From an uncultured Synechococcaceae cyanobacterium (GTDB lineage Bacteria > Cyanobacteriota > Cyanobacteriia > PCC-6307 > Cyanobiaceae): a stretch of DNA of 50,972 bases. Each line of letters starts with the position of its first letter. Position 1 is the stretch's first letter. This document shows positions 17,053-26,832 of this stretch, one piece after another. Both the position numbers and the translations under genes were made by a program. The notes under the pieces were generated by a model. The model was not told where the DNA came from, did not search any database, and saw nothing but the letters and a program-made list of their open reading frames with translations. Location: positions 1 to 50,972 of the forward strand of contig CACGAJ010000008.1 of assembly GCA_902570945.1 (NCBI GenBank). Direction: 5' to 3'.

Positions 17053-17985
17053 GTGGTCAATGCTAGTCTAAATTGGGCCAGTATTGTAGGTATAGTCCTC
17101 GCTGTCTGTGGAGGTGGTCTTTACTTTTTAAGGTCTTTTAAACCTGCATTAGCAAGAGATTATGATGTTTTCTTTTCAGCAATAGGTCTTTTATGTGGAG
17201 GTATATTTTTTTTTCAAGGATGGAGGTTAGATCCCATACAACAAGTTGGGATTTTTTTATTGACTGGATCGACCGTATTTTTTGCATATGAAAGTGTTCG
17301 ATTGAGGGGAGTTGCTACTGATCAAGCTAGAAGGTCATCCTATTTTGATGATGATTCTATTCCTGATGTTCCTAGAAATTCAAGAGGTCGATTTAATGAT
17401 GATTATGAAAGGTTTGATGAACCTGAAAGGCCATCTAGAAGATTTAAACCTCAAGAAGATGATTTTGAAGAAGACTATATGGAGGGGAGATCTCGCGGGA
17501 GGAATGTTTCAAGAGCTATACCTGCTTCCGCTGTTAGTAGAGGCAGACCGTCTGTCGGAGAAGCAAATGAGTTTGCTAATGATGAACCTATAAGAAGAAG
17601 AAGGCAGACTTCACAAGATAGAAAAAGTAATACATCAGCAAGAAATAACTTTGGTGAGAGACGAAATGTATCTCGTAATGAAGTTAAAACAGGTTCAAGA
17701 CCTAGAATGAATCAGACATTATCTAGACAAGAAAATATTTCTTCTTCAGATGATTCTTCTCCTCCATTAAGAAAGAAATCCACAAGATCTCCTGTAAGGC
17801 AGCAAATTTCAAAAGATCAAGTAGAAGATGCATCATTCAGAGACGCTAATGCAGTAAAAAAACCTCGTCAAACACGCAGAGTTACTTCTTCAGCGCGTTC
17901 AACTTCAAGCAATCAAAATGGTAGATACACCGTTGGATCAAATAAAAAGAAACCTAGAGATAATAGTTCTAGATTTGATAATTAA
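17053..17985 (+). CDS. ycf66: Ycf66-family protein with long disordered tail
   Basis: The first 95 residues are the Ycf66 domain: four hydrophobic stretches including WASIVGIVLAVCGGGLYFLRSFKPALARDYDVFFSAIGL and GWRLDPIQQVGIFLLTGSTVFFAYESVRLRGVATDQARR. Ycf66 is conserved in cyanobacteria and some plastids; its function is not established. Residues about 96-310 are a low-complexity, Arg/Ser/Asp-rich tail with clusters such as PIRRRRQTSQDRKS, probably disordered and cytoplasmic. The GTG at 17053 follows GGAGAAAGAAT. The stop abuts the end of the convergent hli gene with no spacer. Confidence 0.9.
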   Translation: MVNASLNWASIVGIVLAVCGGGLYFLRSFKPALARDYDVFFSAIGLLCGGIFFFQGWRLDPIQQVGIFLLTGSTVFFAYESVRLRGVATDQARRSSYFDDDSIPDVPRNSRGRFNDDYERFDEPERPSRRFKPQEDDFEEDYMEGRSRGRNVSRAIPASAVSRGRPSVGEANEFANDEPIRRRRQTSQDRKSNTSARNNFGERRNVSRNEVKTGSRPRMNQTLSRQENISSSDDSSPPLRKKSTRSPVRQQISKDQVEDASFRDANAVKKPRQTRRVTSSARSTSSNQNGRYTVGSNKKKPRDNSSRFDN

Positions 17986-18237
17986 TTATAAGATGCCTGC
18001 CCATTTTAAAAAGGATTGTTTGCTAAATAATTCAATTAATATTATTGCTAGGAATCCTATCATTGCGAATCTGCCATTAGTTATTTCGGAATAACTACTC
18101 CATCCAAACTTGTATGTATCCGCATTATCATCAGTTATTTGATCAATATTTTTTGCAGAAACAACCTCACTATCTCCCTCCAAGTCTTTATTAATGGAAA
18201 TGTTTCCTAACTCATCTTTCTCTTCGCTAGTGTTCAT
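17986..18237 (-). CDS. hli: High-light-inducible protein (Hli), N-terminally extended
   Basis: Hli proteins are one-helix relatives of plant light-harvesting proteins that bind chlorophyll and carotenoid and protect photosystem assembly under light stress. The C-terminal half of this 83-residue protein carries YKFGWSSYSEITNGRFAMIGFLAI, with the ExxNGRxAMIGF chlorophyll-binding motif, then a short hydrophobic end. About 40 acidic polar residues precede the motif, a longer N-terminus than in the minimal Hli at 46251. ATG at 18237. It is 9 bp downstream of the ABC transporter gene on the same strand. Confidence 0.93.
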   Translation of the reverse strand: MNTSEEKDELGNISINKDLEGDSEVVSAKNIDQITDDNADTYKFGWSSYSEITNGRFAMIGFLAIILIELFSKQSFLKWAGIL

Positions 18238-18246
18238 AAAAATACT

Positions 18247-20229
18247 CTAGTTATCAAAATTATAGTTTTTTGTAGGTAACAATTGCCAGTTACCTTTACC
18301 GTTTAAAGCTAAAACATTATTATGAAATTCTTTTAGAGTTGGACGATGCCCAACACTTATAAGAGAAAGTTCTCTTTTGATTAACAAACTATACAAATAT
18401 TTTTCTGTTTCAATATCTAGTGCGCTAGTTGCTTCATCAAGTACTGCAAATTGTGGGGAATTAAGTAAAAGCCGTGCAAAAGCAAGTCTTTGTTGTTCTC
18501 CAAGAGATAATATTCTTGGCCAATCTTGCTTTATGTCAAGATTTGGATATCTAGCAAGAATAGAACTTAGATTTACTTCCTTAAGGACGGAAAATAAGTG
18601 ATCGTCGCTAAATTTGCTCACTTCAGTTGGATAACAAAGTTGTTCTCTCAGTGAACCTAAAATCATATATGGTTTTTGGGGAATAAAAAGTAAATCCCCT
18701 GTTTTTGGCCTTTTTACTAACCCTTTATCAGGTTGCCATAAACCACTAATCATTCTTAAGAGGGAGGTTTTACCACAACCTGAAGGCCCAGTGATTAATA
18801 GAGTATCTTTATTATTAATATTGATGCACAGATCCTTAATAATGGGATTATTGGAACCAGGAGTGGAGAGATCAGCATTTTTAATTAGTATTTCAGGCTT
18901 GTTGGTAATAGAGATATTATTTTGTGATGGTTTTTCGTTACTGATTAACTCAACTTCAGATTGAAATCCTTCTAACCTGCTTATCCCTGCAGTAAACTTA
19001 GCTAGTTCATCAATCTGATTAACTATAAAAAAGAGAGATCCCTCGACCATGTTAAATGCAAAATTTGCTTGAACAAATTTTCCGTAGTCAATAGTTCCAG
19101 CAAAATATGGAACAGCCATAATTAAATATGGAAAAAATATTCCAGCATAATTAGTAGATCTTTTCATAGTAAAGATTATTGTTTTCCATATAATGAGTAG
19201 GTTGAAATTTTTTACTAAGACACCCAGTCTTCTTTGATTTTCTACATTTTCTGGGTATTCTCCTGAATAAAATGCAATTGCCTCGGAGTTATTTCTTATG
19301 TGTACTAATCCATATCTGAAATCAGCCTCATATCTCAATTGATCAAAATTGATTTTAACTAATCTTTTTCCAGCATATATTAAAAGTGAAGAAGCTATTG
19401 CTGCAAATGTAAATAGGGAAAAGGTTAACGTTCTACTAATGGTGTAGAGGATAAGAATATTCAGAGAAAAAGTCAAAATCGCATCAAATATACCAATCGT
19501 GAAAGTTAAACTTTGTTCGGTAAAAGATTTAGTATCTTCAGAGATTCGTTGATCTGGGTTGTCAACATCAGTTGCTTGTTCATCATTAGGATTAATCTTG
19601 AAGTATGCTCTGTTAGTTAGATACTGGCTGATCAGACTTTTAGATAACCATTCCCTCCAAATAATGCTCAATTTTAAAGTAAAGAAAATTTGCAGAGCTC
19701 TTATTGGTAAAGCAAAAATAAAGCATGATGCGTATATTGCTAAAATTCTGTAGAAACCATCTTGTTCTTTTTGAACCAGTGCATTAGTTAAATCTCTTGC
19801 AATAAAACCAATACCTGCATTTATTCCATTAATCGCTAAAAGCATTAATACGATTATTCCTAATAAAATCCAGTGGGTCCATCTTTTTGCTTTTAATTGA
19901 TGCCTAAAACTAAAAAAACTTGAGGAACCTATTACGAATAATGCAGAGAATATCAACCCCCATTTTCCAGACCAAATTTTATTTAAAGTACCAACAACTC
20001 CTCCAAAATATTTTTCTAATAATTCTGGTTGAAAATTTTCTATTAAATTTATAAGGCCTGTAAGTAATACAAGAACTATTCCTCCCACGCAGAATAAAAG
20101 AGAAATTAAAAGCCAAATGAATTGTATCCCATTACTTTGATCAATTGGTAAGAAAAAGGGTTGAGATAATCTCCTTAATTTTTGTAATTGCAATATGATT
20201 TTGTTTTTATTATTAACTGTTGAATTCAT
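18247..20229 (-). CDS. ABCD/YddA-type ABC transporter, fused membrane and ATPase domains
   Basis: The 660-residue half-transporter has an N-terminal membrane domain (helices at about 35-65, 90-110, 120-145, 163-185, 245-290 and 360-385) of the SbmA/ABCD class and a C-terminal ATPase: Walker A TGPSGCGKTS, signature LSLGEQQRLAFARL (the LSLGE variant usual in this class), Walker B FAVLDEATSALD and switch GHR. It should work as a homodimer. Relatives move very long-chain acyl groups, peptides or cobalamin; the substrate here is unknown. ATG at 20229. Same strand as the downstream hli gene (9 bp) and the upstream 95-aa hypothetical gene (35 bp). Confidence 0.92.
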   Translation of the reverse strand: MNSTVNNKNKIILQLQKLRRLSQPFFLPIDQSNGIQFIWLLISLLFCVGGIVLVLLTGLINLIENFQPELLEKYFGGVVGTLNKIWSGKWGLIFSALFVIGSSSFFSFRHQLKAKRWTHWILLGIIVLMLLAINGINAGIGFIARDLTNALVQKEQDGFYRILAIYASCFIFALPIRALQIFFTLKLSIIWREWLSKSLISQYLTNRAYFKINPNDEQATDVDNPDQRISEDTKSFTEQSLTFTIGIFDAILTFSLNILILYTISRTLTFSLFTFAAIASSLLIYAGKRLVKINFDQLRYEADFRYGLVHIRNNSEAIAFYSGEYPENVENQRRLGVLVKNFNLLIIWKTIIFTMKRSTNYAGIFFPYLIMAVPYFAGTIDYGKFVQANFAFNMVEGSLFFIVNQIDELAKFTAGISRLEGFQSEVELISNEKPSQNNISITNKPEILIKNADLSTPGSNNPIIKDLCININNKDTLLITGPSGCGKTSLLRMISGLWQPDKGLVKRPKTGDLLFIPQKPYMILGSLREQLCYPTEVSKFSDDHLFSVLKEVNLSSILARYPNLDIKQDWPRILSLGEQQRLAFARLLLNSPQFAVLDEATSALDIETEKYLYSLLIKRELSLISVGHRPTLKEFHNNVLALNGKGNWQLLPTKNYNFDN

Positions 20230-20264
20230 TACTCATCCAAGTTTAGCGAAATCAATTATATCTT

Positions 20265-20552
20265 TCATAAAGATTTTTGACCAAATCCAATAAATGAAAG
20301 AGCCCAGTCAGGAAGATGGAGGTAATTCAATAAATACATATCGAATTGATGAACGTTTGTTATTGACTTATCGAGTCCCCACCAAATTAAAAAAGGTAAA
20401 TTGAAAAGTATTTGTAATTGCCATTTATAAGTTAGCACTTTCCAGATTTTTAAAAGTGTAGATTTCTGAGTTTCGTCTAAATTCTTCCAATTTTTGGAAA
20501 TTAATTTAAGTAAATTTTTAGAGTCAGAATTTATTGTTTCAGGTGTATTCAT
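20265..20552 (-). CDS. Conserved-looking hypothetical, 95 aa, one membrane segment
   Basis: I do not recognise this protein. It has a polar N-terminus, a basic-amphipathic segment (LLKIWKVLTYKWQLQILF), a hydrophobic NLPFLIWWGLDKS and a C-terminal aromatic-rich region (YLLNYLHLPDWALSFIGFG), suggesting membrane association. ATG 20552. It lies 47 bp downstream of the HIT gene and 35 bp upstream of the ABC transporter gene on the same strand, so probably one operon. Confidence 0.72.
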   Translation of the reverse strand: MNTPETINSDSKNLLKLISKNWKNLDETQKSTLLKIWKVLTYKWQLQILFNLPFLIWWGLDKSITNVHQFDMYLLNYLHLPDWALSFIGFGQKSL

Positions 20553-20599
20553 TTTTCTTTTTATTTATTTATAACCTATAATCATTTATTTCGAGAGTT

Positions 20600-20941
20600 T
20601 TAACCTGGGGGCCAATTCATTTTTCTTCCTGATAAAAAATGAATATGTAAATGAAAAACTGTTTGTCCTGATTCCGCTCCAGTATTAATTACTGTTCTCC
20701 AATTGCTTAAATTTTTTGATTTAGCTATTTTGCTACCTACAAATAGTAAATGCCCAAGCAAATTGATATCTTCTTCAATACACTCTAATAAACTTATAAT
20801 TGGTTTTCTAGGAATCACTAAAAAATGTACTGGAGCTTGTGCCTGGATATCATTAAATGCAATACAATAATCATCTTCATAGAGCTTATCGCAGGGAATC
20901 TCTTCATTAATTATTTTTTGAAATATTGTAGTCTTAGTCAT
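20600..20941 (-). CDS. HIT-family nucleotide phosphohydrolase (HinT-like)
   Basis: This 113-residue protein has the whole HIT fold of the HinT branch, which cleaves adenosine phosphoramidates and releases AMP. Visible are TIFQKIINEEIPCDKLYEDDYCIAFNDI, the middle block APVHFLVIPRKPI, and the active-site triad HLHIHFLSG. It begins with ATG at 20941, four bases after the stop of def, so def and this gene are co-transcribed. The physiological substrate is not known. Confidence 0.93.
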   Translation of the reverse strand: MTKTTIFQKIINEEIPCDKLYEDDYCIAFNDIQAQAPVHFLVIPRKPIISLLECIEEDINLLGHLLFVGSKIAKSKNLSNWRTVINTGAESGQTVFHLHIHFLSGRKMNWPPG

Positions 20942-20945
20942 TAAA

Positions 20946-21551
20946 TTAATTAATTGAAATAACGTCTGTTTCGTTGAAACCTTCTCTTATAAGTTCTTTC
21001 TGCAAATCATCTTTTGATGTAACTCTATCAACAAATAATATTCCATTTAAGTGATCCATTTCGTGTTGTATACACCTTGCTAGTAGTCCATCTGCTCTCA
21101 TTTTACGTGGTCTCCCCATTTCATCTCTAAATTTTAATTTTATAGTTGATGGTCTCACTACATTCAAATAGACACCAGGTATGCTCAAGCAGCCTTCTTC
21201 ATATGAATTAAGGGTTGTTCCATAGTCTGTAATTTCTGGATTAATTAATATTAAAGGTTCTGCTGCTGAATCTTCAAAATTGACATCTATGACAAGGAGC
21301 TCCTTGTTGATGCCAATTTGAGGTGCAGCGAGTCCAATTCCTTTGGCTGCATACATGCTTTGAAGCATTTCTCTAGTAAGTTTTCTAATTGATTTATCAA
21401 CTTTAGTTATTCTTTTAGAATTTTGTCTTAATACATTATCTCCAAGTTTATAAATGTCTAGGGATGGCTTACCTGTTTGTTCTTTTGCAATTTTTTCGGA
21501 GTTTCCATTTGTTCTTGACTTTTTTGCAAGTTGTGAAAAATGGTTTGCCAC
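20946..21551 (-). CDS. def: Peptide deformylase
   Basis: Def removes the formyl group from the initiator methionine of new proteins. The 201-residue enzyme has all three motifs: GIGLAAPQIG (71-80), EGCLSIPG with metal ligand Cys121, and QHEMDHLNG with His163, Glu164 and His167. A Lys/Ser-rich N-terminal extension of about 30 residues precedes the core, as in other cyanobacterial deformylases. The start is GTG at 21551. It diverges from the S9 peptidase gene (77-bp gap), pairing two peptide-processing enzymes. Confidence 0.96.
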   Translation of the reverse strand: MANHFSQLAKKSRTNGNSEKIAKEQTGKPSLDIYKLGDNVLRQNSKRITKVDKSIRKLTREMLQSMYAAKGIGLAAPQIGINKELLVIDVNFEDSAAEPLILINPEITDYGTTLNSYEEGCLSIPGVYLNVVRPSTIKLKFRDEMGRPRKMRADGLLARCIQHEMDHLNGILFVDRVTSKDDLQKELIREGFNETDVISIN

Positions 21552-21628
21552 GTTAAAAAAAGTTTTTAGTAAAGAGTTTAGCTATAAAAATACTAGCACT
21601 TTAATTTACTTTCTTTATAGTTTTTTAA

Positions 21629-23554
21629 ATGAGTAATTACGATAAGTTAAAAGTTAGGCAAAATCTATCTAAAAAAAAAGCTTATACGGAATTAACTATT
21701 ATTAGGAATACGATTTTTTGGATTGATGTTGTTGGTGAAGGTCAAAATGAAAATGCCATTTTTGCAAGACCATTTAATGATAAAGATGCCTTTCCTCAGC
21801 AATTAACTAATAAAAAATACAATATTAAAAATAATTTTCATGGATATGGTGGTAAATCTTATAAGTGTATAAATTTTAAAAATAATTTTTATTTGATATG
21901 GATAGATCAGTTGACACACGCAGTATGGTTTCAAATTTTTAAAGAGGTCGCATCAAATGATAGAAGTAAAAGTAAATATCTTGATTTAGTTCAAGAACCT
22001 AGACAATTATCTAAATCAATTGAAGGAAATTTCGATTCTTCATTTGTTATTTCTAAAAAAAATTTTTTATATGGTATTTGCGAAATAAATGATAGAGATT
22101 ATTTATTTTCTTTAAATTTAAAAAAAACTAAACAAGATATTCATCGAATAAAAAAATTTAAAAATTTCGCTGGAGAATTATCTTCTAATATTTCTACTAG
22201 CTTACTTTCTTGGATCGAGTGGGATTCTCCATATATGTCCTGGGAGAAAAATGAGCTGTTTTTTGCTCAAATAGATCAAGATGGTGAGATAAAAAAAATA
22301 AAAAAATTCTCAAATAAGCTTATAAATTCCAAAAAAAACGTTTCTTTTTTTCAACCCTATTGGATAAGTGAAACACATTTGGTATGTTCTGAAGATAGTT
22401 CTGGATGGTGGAACTTATTGTTTTTAGATGTTAGTGAAATTGAGAATATTTTTATTAAGAAAAGAGTAGAGAGAAATTTGATTGAATATGGAGCACCACA
22501 ATGGGTAACTGGAATAAAATTTTTTTCAGGGAATAAAAAAAATTTATTTTGTGTAGCAAAAAAAGAAAATAGTTTAATATTGGAACAATATAAAGATCTT
22601 GAATTTGTCAAAGAATTTACTACTCCTTTTACCTCAATTAGTGATTTCAGTGTTTTTCGGGAAAAAGTTCTTTTAAAGGGTTATGGATCTGATTTTTTGG
22701 GAATTGTATTCGAAATTGATTTTGCAAAAAAAGTTTTATCAAATTTTTCTGAGCAGATATTTTTTGATCATATAAAGGATTGTTCAAAACCTGAAACATT
22801 TTGGTTTAAAGGTTTTGAAGATAAATCAACCCATTGTTTTCTTTATAGACCGCTTGTTGAAAATTTTAGAAAGCCACCGCTCCTTGTTAGAGCACATAGC
22901 GGACCAACTTCGTGTTTTGATGGATCATATAATTCTGAAGTTCAATATTGGACATCGAAGGGATTTTTTGTTGCTGAAGTCAATTATGGAGGATCATCAG
23001 GATTTGGCAAAGCATATAGAGAGAGGTTGAATTATAAATGGGGTATTGTTGATTCTTATGATTGCAAAGCACTAGCTCTTGAATTGATTAAATCAAATCA
23101 AGTTGATAGTGAAAAAGTAGTAATTTTTGGTAATAGTGCTGGTGGGTTAACTGCCCTAAATTGTTTATTATATGGTTCTATTTTTACAGCAGCAATTTGT
23201 AAATATCCTGTTATTGATTTGAAGGATATGCATTACAACACTCATAGGTTTGAAAAAGATTATTTAAATTCTTTGGTAGGAAATTATGCAAAAGACCATG
23301 ATGAATACATAAATAGATCACCGATAAATCATATTAACAAAATAAGAAACCCTATCTTATTGTTTCATGGAAAAAAAGATACAGTTATTTCTTATAAACA
23401 AACTTTAAAAATTCAAGAAATTTTGATTCAGAATAATAAATATTCAGAAGTTATTTTTTTTGATAATGAAGGGCATGGTTTTAGAAATATTGCAAATAAA
23501 GAAGTAGTAATGCAAAAATCTGAGGAATTTTTAAAAAATGCTTTGAATATTTAA
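21629..23554 (+). CDS. Prolyl-oligopeptidase family (S9) serine peptidase
   Basis: The 641-residue protein has an N-terminal beta-propeller-like part (about 1-390, with repeated WIDVVGEG, LIWIDQ and LSWIEWDSP strands) and a C-terminal alpha/beta hydrolase. The catalytic triad is visible: Ser503 in FGNSAGGLTAL, Asp584 in FHGKKDTVIS and His616 in GHGFRN. The block LLVRAHSGPTSCFDGSYNSE contributes the oxyanion region. No signal peptide is seen, so it is probably cytoplasmic and cuts short peptides. ATG 21629. Its end overlaps sufS by 4 bp, convergently. Confidence 0.92.
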   Translation: MSNYDKLKVRQNLSKKKAYTELTIIRNTIFWIDVVGEGQNENAIFARPFNDKDAFPQQLTNKKYNIKNNFHGYGGKSYKCINFKNNFYLIWIDQLTHAVWFQIFKEVASNDRSKSKYLDLVQEPRQLSKSIEGNFDSSFVISKKNFLYGICEINDRDYLFSLNLKKTKQDIHRIKKFKNFAGELSSNISTSLLSWIEWDSPYMSWEKNELFFAQIDQDGEIKKIKKFSNKLINSKKNVSFFQPYWISETHLVCSEDSSGWWNLLFLDVSEIENIFIKKRVERNLIEYGAPQWVTGIKFFSGNKKNLFCVAKKENSLILEQYKDLEFVKEFTTPFTSISDFSVFREKVLLKGYGSDFLGIVFEIDFAKKVLSNFSEQIFFDHIKDCSKPETFWFKGFEDKSTHCFLYRPLVENFRKPPLLVRAHSGPTSCFDGSYNSEVQYWTSKGFFVAEVNYGGSSGFGKAYRERLNYKWGIVDSYDCKALALELIKSNQVDSEKVVIFGNSAGGLTALNCLLYGSIFTAAICKYPVIDLKDMHYNTHRFEKDYLNSLVGNYAKDHDEYINRSPINHINKIRNPILLFHGKKDTVISYKQTLKIQEILIQNNKYSEVIFFDNEGHGFRNIANKEVVMQKSEEFLKNALNI

Positions 23555-24804
23555 GAATTGATTTTTAGAAAATCAATAGTATCTTTTAATTTTTCTATAA
23601 ACATATCAATTTCTTCCTTATTGGTCGTGAAATTCATGCTGATTCTAGCTGTTGATTTAATTCCTATGTATCTGTGAAGAGGTTGACAGCAATGGTGTCC
23701 ACTTCTGATGCAAATTCCTTTTGAATCAAGAATTTCAGCAATATCATTTGAATGTATATTTTTTATATAAAAGGTGGCAAGTGAGGCTCTGTCTGGATCT
23801 ATCTCCGGCGAAGGACCTATTATTTCAATATTTTCTATTTGATTTAATTTTTCAAATAAATATTTAGTAATTGTCTTTTCATATTCATGAATTTCATTCA
23901 ATCCAATATTGTTAATATAATTAATTGCTTCTGCAAGACCTATTGCTTCTGCAATGGCTGGAGTTCCAGCTTCAAATTTGTGTGGTAGCTCTGCCCAAGT
24001 ACTTGTTTCTTCAAAAACATCTTGAATCATTTCGCCACCTCCAAATAGAGGAGGAATTTTTTCTAGGATTTCTTTTCTTGACCAGAGGAAACCAATACCT
24101 GTAGGACCGCATAATTTATGTCCTGATCCAGCTAAAAAATCTATATTAAGATCAGTCACATCAAGTTTTTGATGAGCCAAACTTTGGCATGCATCTATTA
24201 ACACTAAAGAACCTTTTTGTTTAGCTAATTTAGTTATTTCTTTGATTGGATTACAGCAACCTAGAGTATTACTAACATGAACTAGGCTAACAAGTTTAGT
24301 TCTAGATGTTAGTTTTGATTTAAAGTCGTCTATATCTAATTTCCCATCTTTATCTATATCTATAAATTTTAATTTGCATTTATTTTTTGCTGCAACCATT
24401 TGCCATGGAACAATATTGCTATGATGCTCCATTATTGATAAGAGAATTTCATCGTTTTCTTTTAATAAATATTCGCCCCATGATCTAGCTACTAGATTTA
24501 TTGCCTCAGTAGCATTTCTTGTGAAAATAATTTCTTTTGCTGAATTCGCTTTTATATATTGGCTAATTAAATATCTTGCATTTTCAAATTCTTCTGTTGC
24601 TTTAGCACTTAATTGATGTGCCCCTCTATGTACATTGGCATTAAAGTTTTTGTAATATTCATCAATTTTTTTTAAGACTTGTATTGGTTTTTGTGTGGTT
24701 GCTGCATGGTCTAAATAAATAATTTGCTCATCACTGTTTAAGTTCTTATTTAAAAGAGGAAAGTCTTTCTTGGTTATTTCAGGAAAATTTTGAATAGTTT
24801 CCAT
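23551..24804 (-). CDS. sufS: Cysteine desulfurase SufS
   Basis: SufS is a pyridoxal-phosphate enzyme that takes sulfur from cysteine for Fe-S cluster assembly. In the 417-residue chain the cofactor lysine is Lys230 (GSGHKLCGPTG), His128 region is SIMEHHSN, and the catalytic cysteine is Cys372 in RSGHHCCQPLHR, as in type II desulfurases; a second cysteine follows it directly. The ATG at 24804 overlaps the sufD stop by one base (TAATG), so the two genes are translationally coupled. The sulfur acceptor SufE is not in the window. Confidence 0.96.
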   Translation of the reverse strand: METIQNFPEITKKDFPLLNKNLNSDEQIIYLDHAATTQKPIQVLKKIDEYYKNFNANVHRGAHQLSAKATEEFENARYLISQYIKANSAKEIIFTRNATEAINLVARSWGEYLLKENDEILLSIMEHHSNIVPWQMVAAKNKCKLKFIDIDKDGKLDIDDFKSKLTSRTKLVSLVHVSNTLGCCNPIKEITKLAKQKGSLVLIDACQSLAHQKLDVTDLNIDFLAGSGHKLCGPTGIGFLWSRKEILEKIPPLFGGGEMIQDVFEETSTWAELPHKFEAGTPAIAEAIGLAEAINYINNIGLNEIHEYEKTITKYLFEKLNQIENIEIIGPSPEIDPDRASLATFYIKNIHSNDIAEILDSKGICIRSGHHCCQPLHRYIGIKSTARISMNFTTNKEEIDMFIEKLKDTIDFLKINS

Positions 24805-26021
24805 TAATTCTCGTTTAAAAGTTTATCAAGCAAATCCCATTTATCTTTTGAAATGGGAATAAATGAAATTATTTCTTGAAAGTAAGAACTTAATTGTAGT
24901 TTACTTGCTTCTGTTAATGTGATCCCTCTTGATCGCATATAAAAAAGTTCTTCTTCATTTAGTTGCGAAATTGTAGCCCCATGTTTGCATTTGACATCAT
25001 CAGCAATTATTTCTAATTGAGGTTTGGTATCTATTTGTGCGAGATTTGATAAAAGTAAATTTCTGCTTAATTGCGAAGCATCAGTTCTCTGGGCAATTTT
25101 CGGAACTATTATTGAACCTTCAAATATTGCATGTGATTTATCATCAGCAAGTGATTTATTAATTTGATCTAGAAATCCATTCGGGCCATTAAATTCTATT
25201 TTTGTATAGGTTGAAATCTGCTCATCTTTTTTTGTTATTTGCATACCTTTGATATTTGTTTTAGCGTTTCCCGCAGATTGTTTAATACTAATTTCAAATC
25301 TCGCGTAATTGAATTTGAAATGTAAAGATCCTAAGTTATATGCACTATTTTTTTGTTGAATTACATTGAGAGAATTTAATAGATTGGATCTGTTGTCACC
25401 GTAAGAAACAACACCATGATTTACGGAACTATTTTCTTTCAAGCAAAAGAAAGTTGATTGAGATAATGAAGAGTTTTCTTTACCAAGATTTACTTGTAAT
25501 AATTCAACATCACAATTTTTTTCTAAAAATATTACGAGGGTTTTTGCGTTTAAAGAATTACTTGATGCGTTACTAAAAATTTCAATAGGTGGAATTTTTG
25601 ATCCATTTATTTTTAATCCCAAAATATTATTTTTACAACTTAAAGACAGATTTAGTAGGTCACTCCAATTTTCGTTTTGCTTAAAAAAAGATATCTGTTC
25701 CTTGATATATTTTTGTAATTCATTCTCACTTAATTGCTGTATTGAATAATTTTTCTCTATTAATTTAATTTGGCAATTCTCACCAATTATTAATCTAATA
25801 GTGCTTTTAGAATTTTTTGGATATGGTGTATCAAATTTTGAATCTTTTTCATTAACTGAGTAATCTAAAAAGGTTGACAATTTTGATTTATTTGAAAGTC
25901 TCCATAATTCACTTTTAGGATTAGGTAGAGGGCTTGATTGTAATTTATGAAGACAGATTTTTTGTATTTCTGTTAGGTCATCATCCGATTTATTAGTTTT
26001 TATTTTTTCAATAATTTCCAT
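24804..26021 (-). CDS. sufD: Fe-S assembly scaffold protein SufD
   Basis: SufD pairs with SufB and the ATPase SufC in the scaffold that builds Fe-S clusters. The 405-residue protein shows the beta-helix C-terminal half typical of SufB/SufD: GSIIVPKIAQRTDASQLSRNLLLSNLAQIDTKPQLEIIADDVKCKHGATISQLNEEELFYMRSRGI, with the conserved KCKHGAT (His350 region). The N-terminal half is AT-rich and more divergent. ATG 26021, four bases after the sufC stop. Order B-C-D-S is the usual cyanobacterial one. Confidence 0.95.
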   Translation of the reverse strand: MEIIEKIKTNKSDDDLTEIQKICLHKLQSSPLPNPKSELWRLSNKSKLSTFLDYSVNEKDSKFDTPYPKNSKSTIRLIIGENCQIKLIEKNYSIQQLSENELQKYIKEQISFFKQNENWSDLLNLSLSCKNNILGLKINGSKIPPIEIFSNASSNSLNAKTLVIFLEKNCDVELLQVNLGKENSSLSQSTFFCLKENSSVNHGVVSYGDNRSNLLNSLNVIQQKNSAYNLGSLHFKFNYARFEISIKQSAGNAKTNIKGMQITKKDEQISTYTKIEFNGPNGFLDQINKSLADDKSHAIFEGSIIVPKIAQRTDASQLSRNLLLSNLAQIDTKPQLEIIADDVKCKHGATISQLNEEELFYMRSRGITLTEASKLQLSSYFQEIISFIPISKDKWDLLDKLLNEN

Positions 26022-26025
26022 TTCT

Positions 26026-26811
26026 CTAGATCTCTTTTATAAAGTTATCAGTCCATTCATACCCTTTTTCCTCAAGCTCTAGAGCAAGATCACTCTCACC
26101 AGTTTTTATGATTTGCCCGTTTGACATAACATGGACATAATTTGGTTTAATTTCATCTAATAATCTTTGATAGTGAGTAATAAGTATAATTCCAGTTTGT
26201 GCATTAGATATTTTTTTAATTCCTGATGCCACTATTCTTAGAGCATCGATATCTAGACCAGAATCAGTCTCATCTAATATTGCTATCTTGGGCTCAAGTA
26301 AAGCCATTTGCAGAATCTCATTTCTTTTTTTTTCACCTCCAGAAAAACCTTGATTTACACTCCTTGAGAGGAATGCGTGATCCATTTTCACAATTTCTAA
26401 CTTTTCTTTAACTAATTCTTCAAAATCAAAAGTATCCAATTCTTCTTTGTTGAGGAATTTCCTTCTAGCATTAGTTGAAACTCTAAGAAACTCAAGATTA
26501 CTTACACCTGGAATCTCAATTGGATATTGGAAACCAAGAAAAATTCCTGATTGAGATCTCTCTTCAGGTTCTAGAGAGTTGATGTTCTCACCTAAAAATT
26601 TTATGTCGCCATTTGTAATATTATACGAGGGATGTCCTGCAATGATTTTCGAAAGAGTACTTTTGCCACATCCATTTCTTCCCATGATGGCATGGATTTC
26701 TCCGGGATAGACAGAAAGTGAAACCCCTTTTAAAATTGGAAGGTTATCAGTAGATGCAGAGAGATTTTCAACTTCTAAAATTGGATCTGATTCTTTCATT
26801 TTACTTTGCAT
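26026..26811 (-). CDS. sufC: Fe-S assembly ATPase SufC
   Basis: SufC is the ABC-type ATPase of the SufBCD scaffold; it has no membrane domain. The 261-residue protein shows Walker [11 protein letters not shown], signature [16 protein letters not shown], Walker [13 protein letters not shown] and the switch histidine ITHYQRLL, all as in SufC of other bacteria. ATG 26811, with 21 bp after sufB; an internal ATG at 26799 is possible. No anomaly is seen. Confidence 0.97.
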   Translation of the reverse strand: MQSKMKESDPILEVENLSASTDNLPILKGVSLSVYPGEIHAIMGRNGCGKSTLSKIIAGHPSYNITNGDIKFLGENINSLEPEERSQSGIFLGFQYPIEIPGVSNLEFLRVSTNARRKFLNKEELDTFDFEELVKEKLEIVKMDHAFLSRSVNQGFSGGEKKRNEILQMALLEPKIAILDETDSGLDIDALRIVASGIKKISNAQTGIILITHYQRLLDEIKPNYVHVMSNGQIIKTGESDLALELEEKGYEWTDNFIKEI

Positions 26812-26832
26812 ATCAGTTTAGAAATTGATTAA

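Noticed and set aside
17312-17593. Plus-strand frame inside ycf66, rich in Met and Leu
   Set aside because: A shifted frame of the low-complexity Arg/Asp-rich tail; composition follows from that repeat-like DNA.
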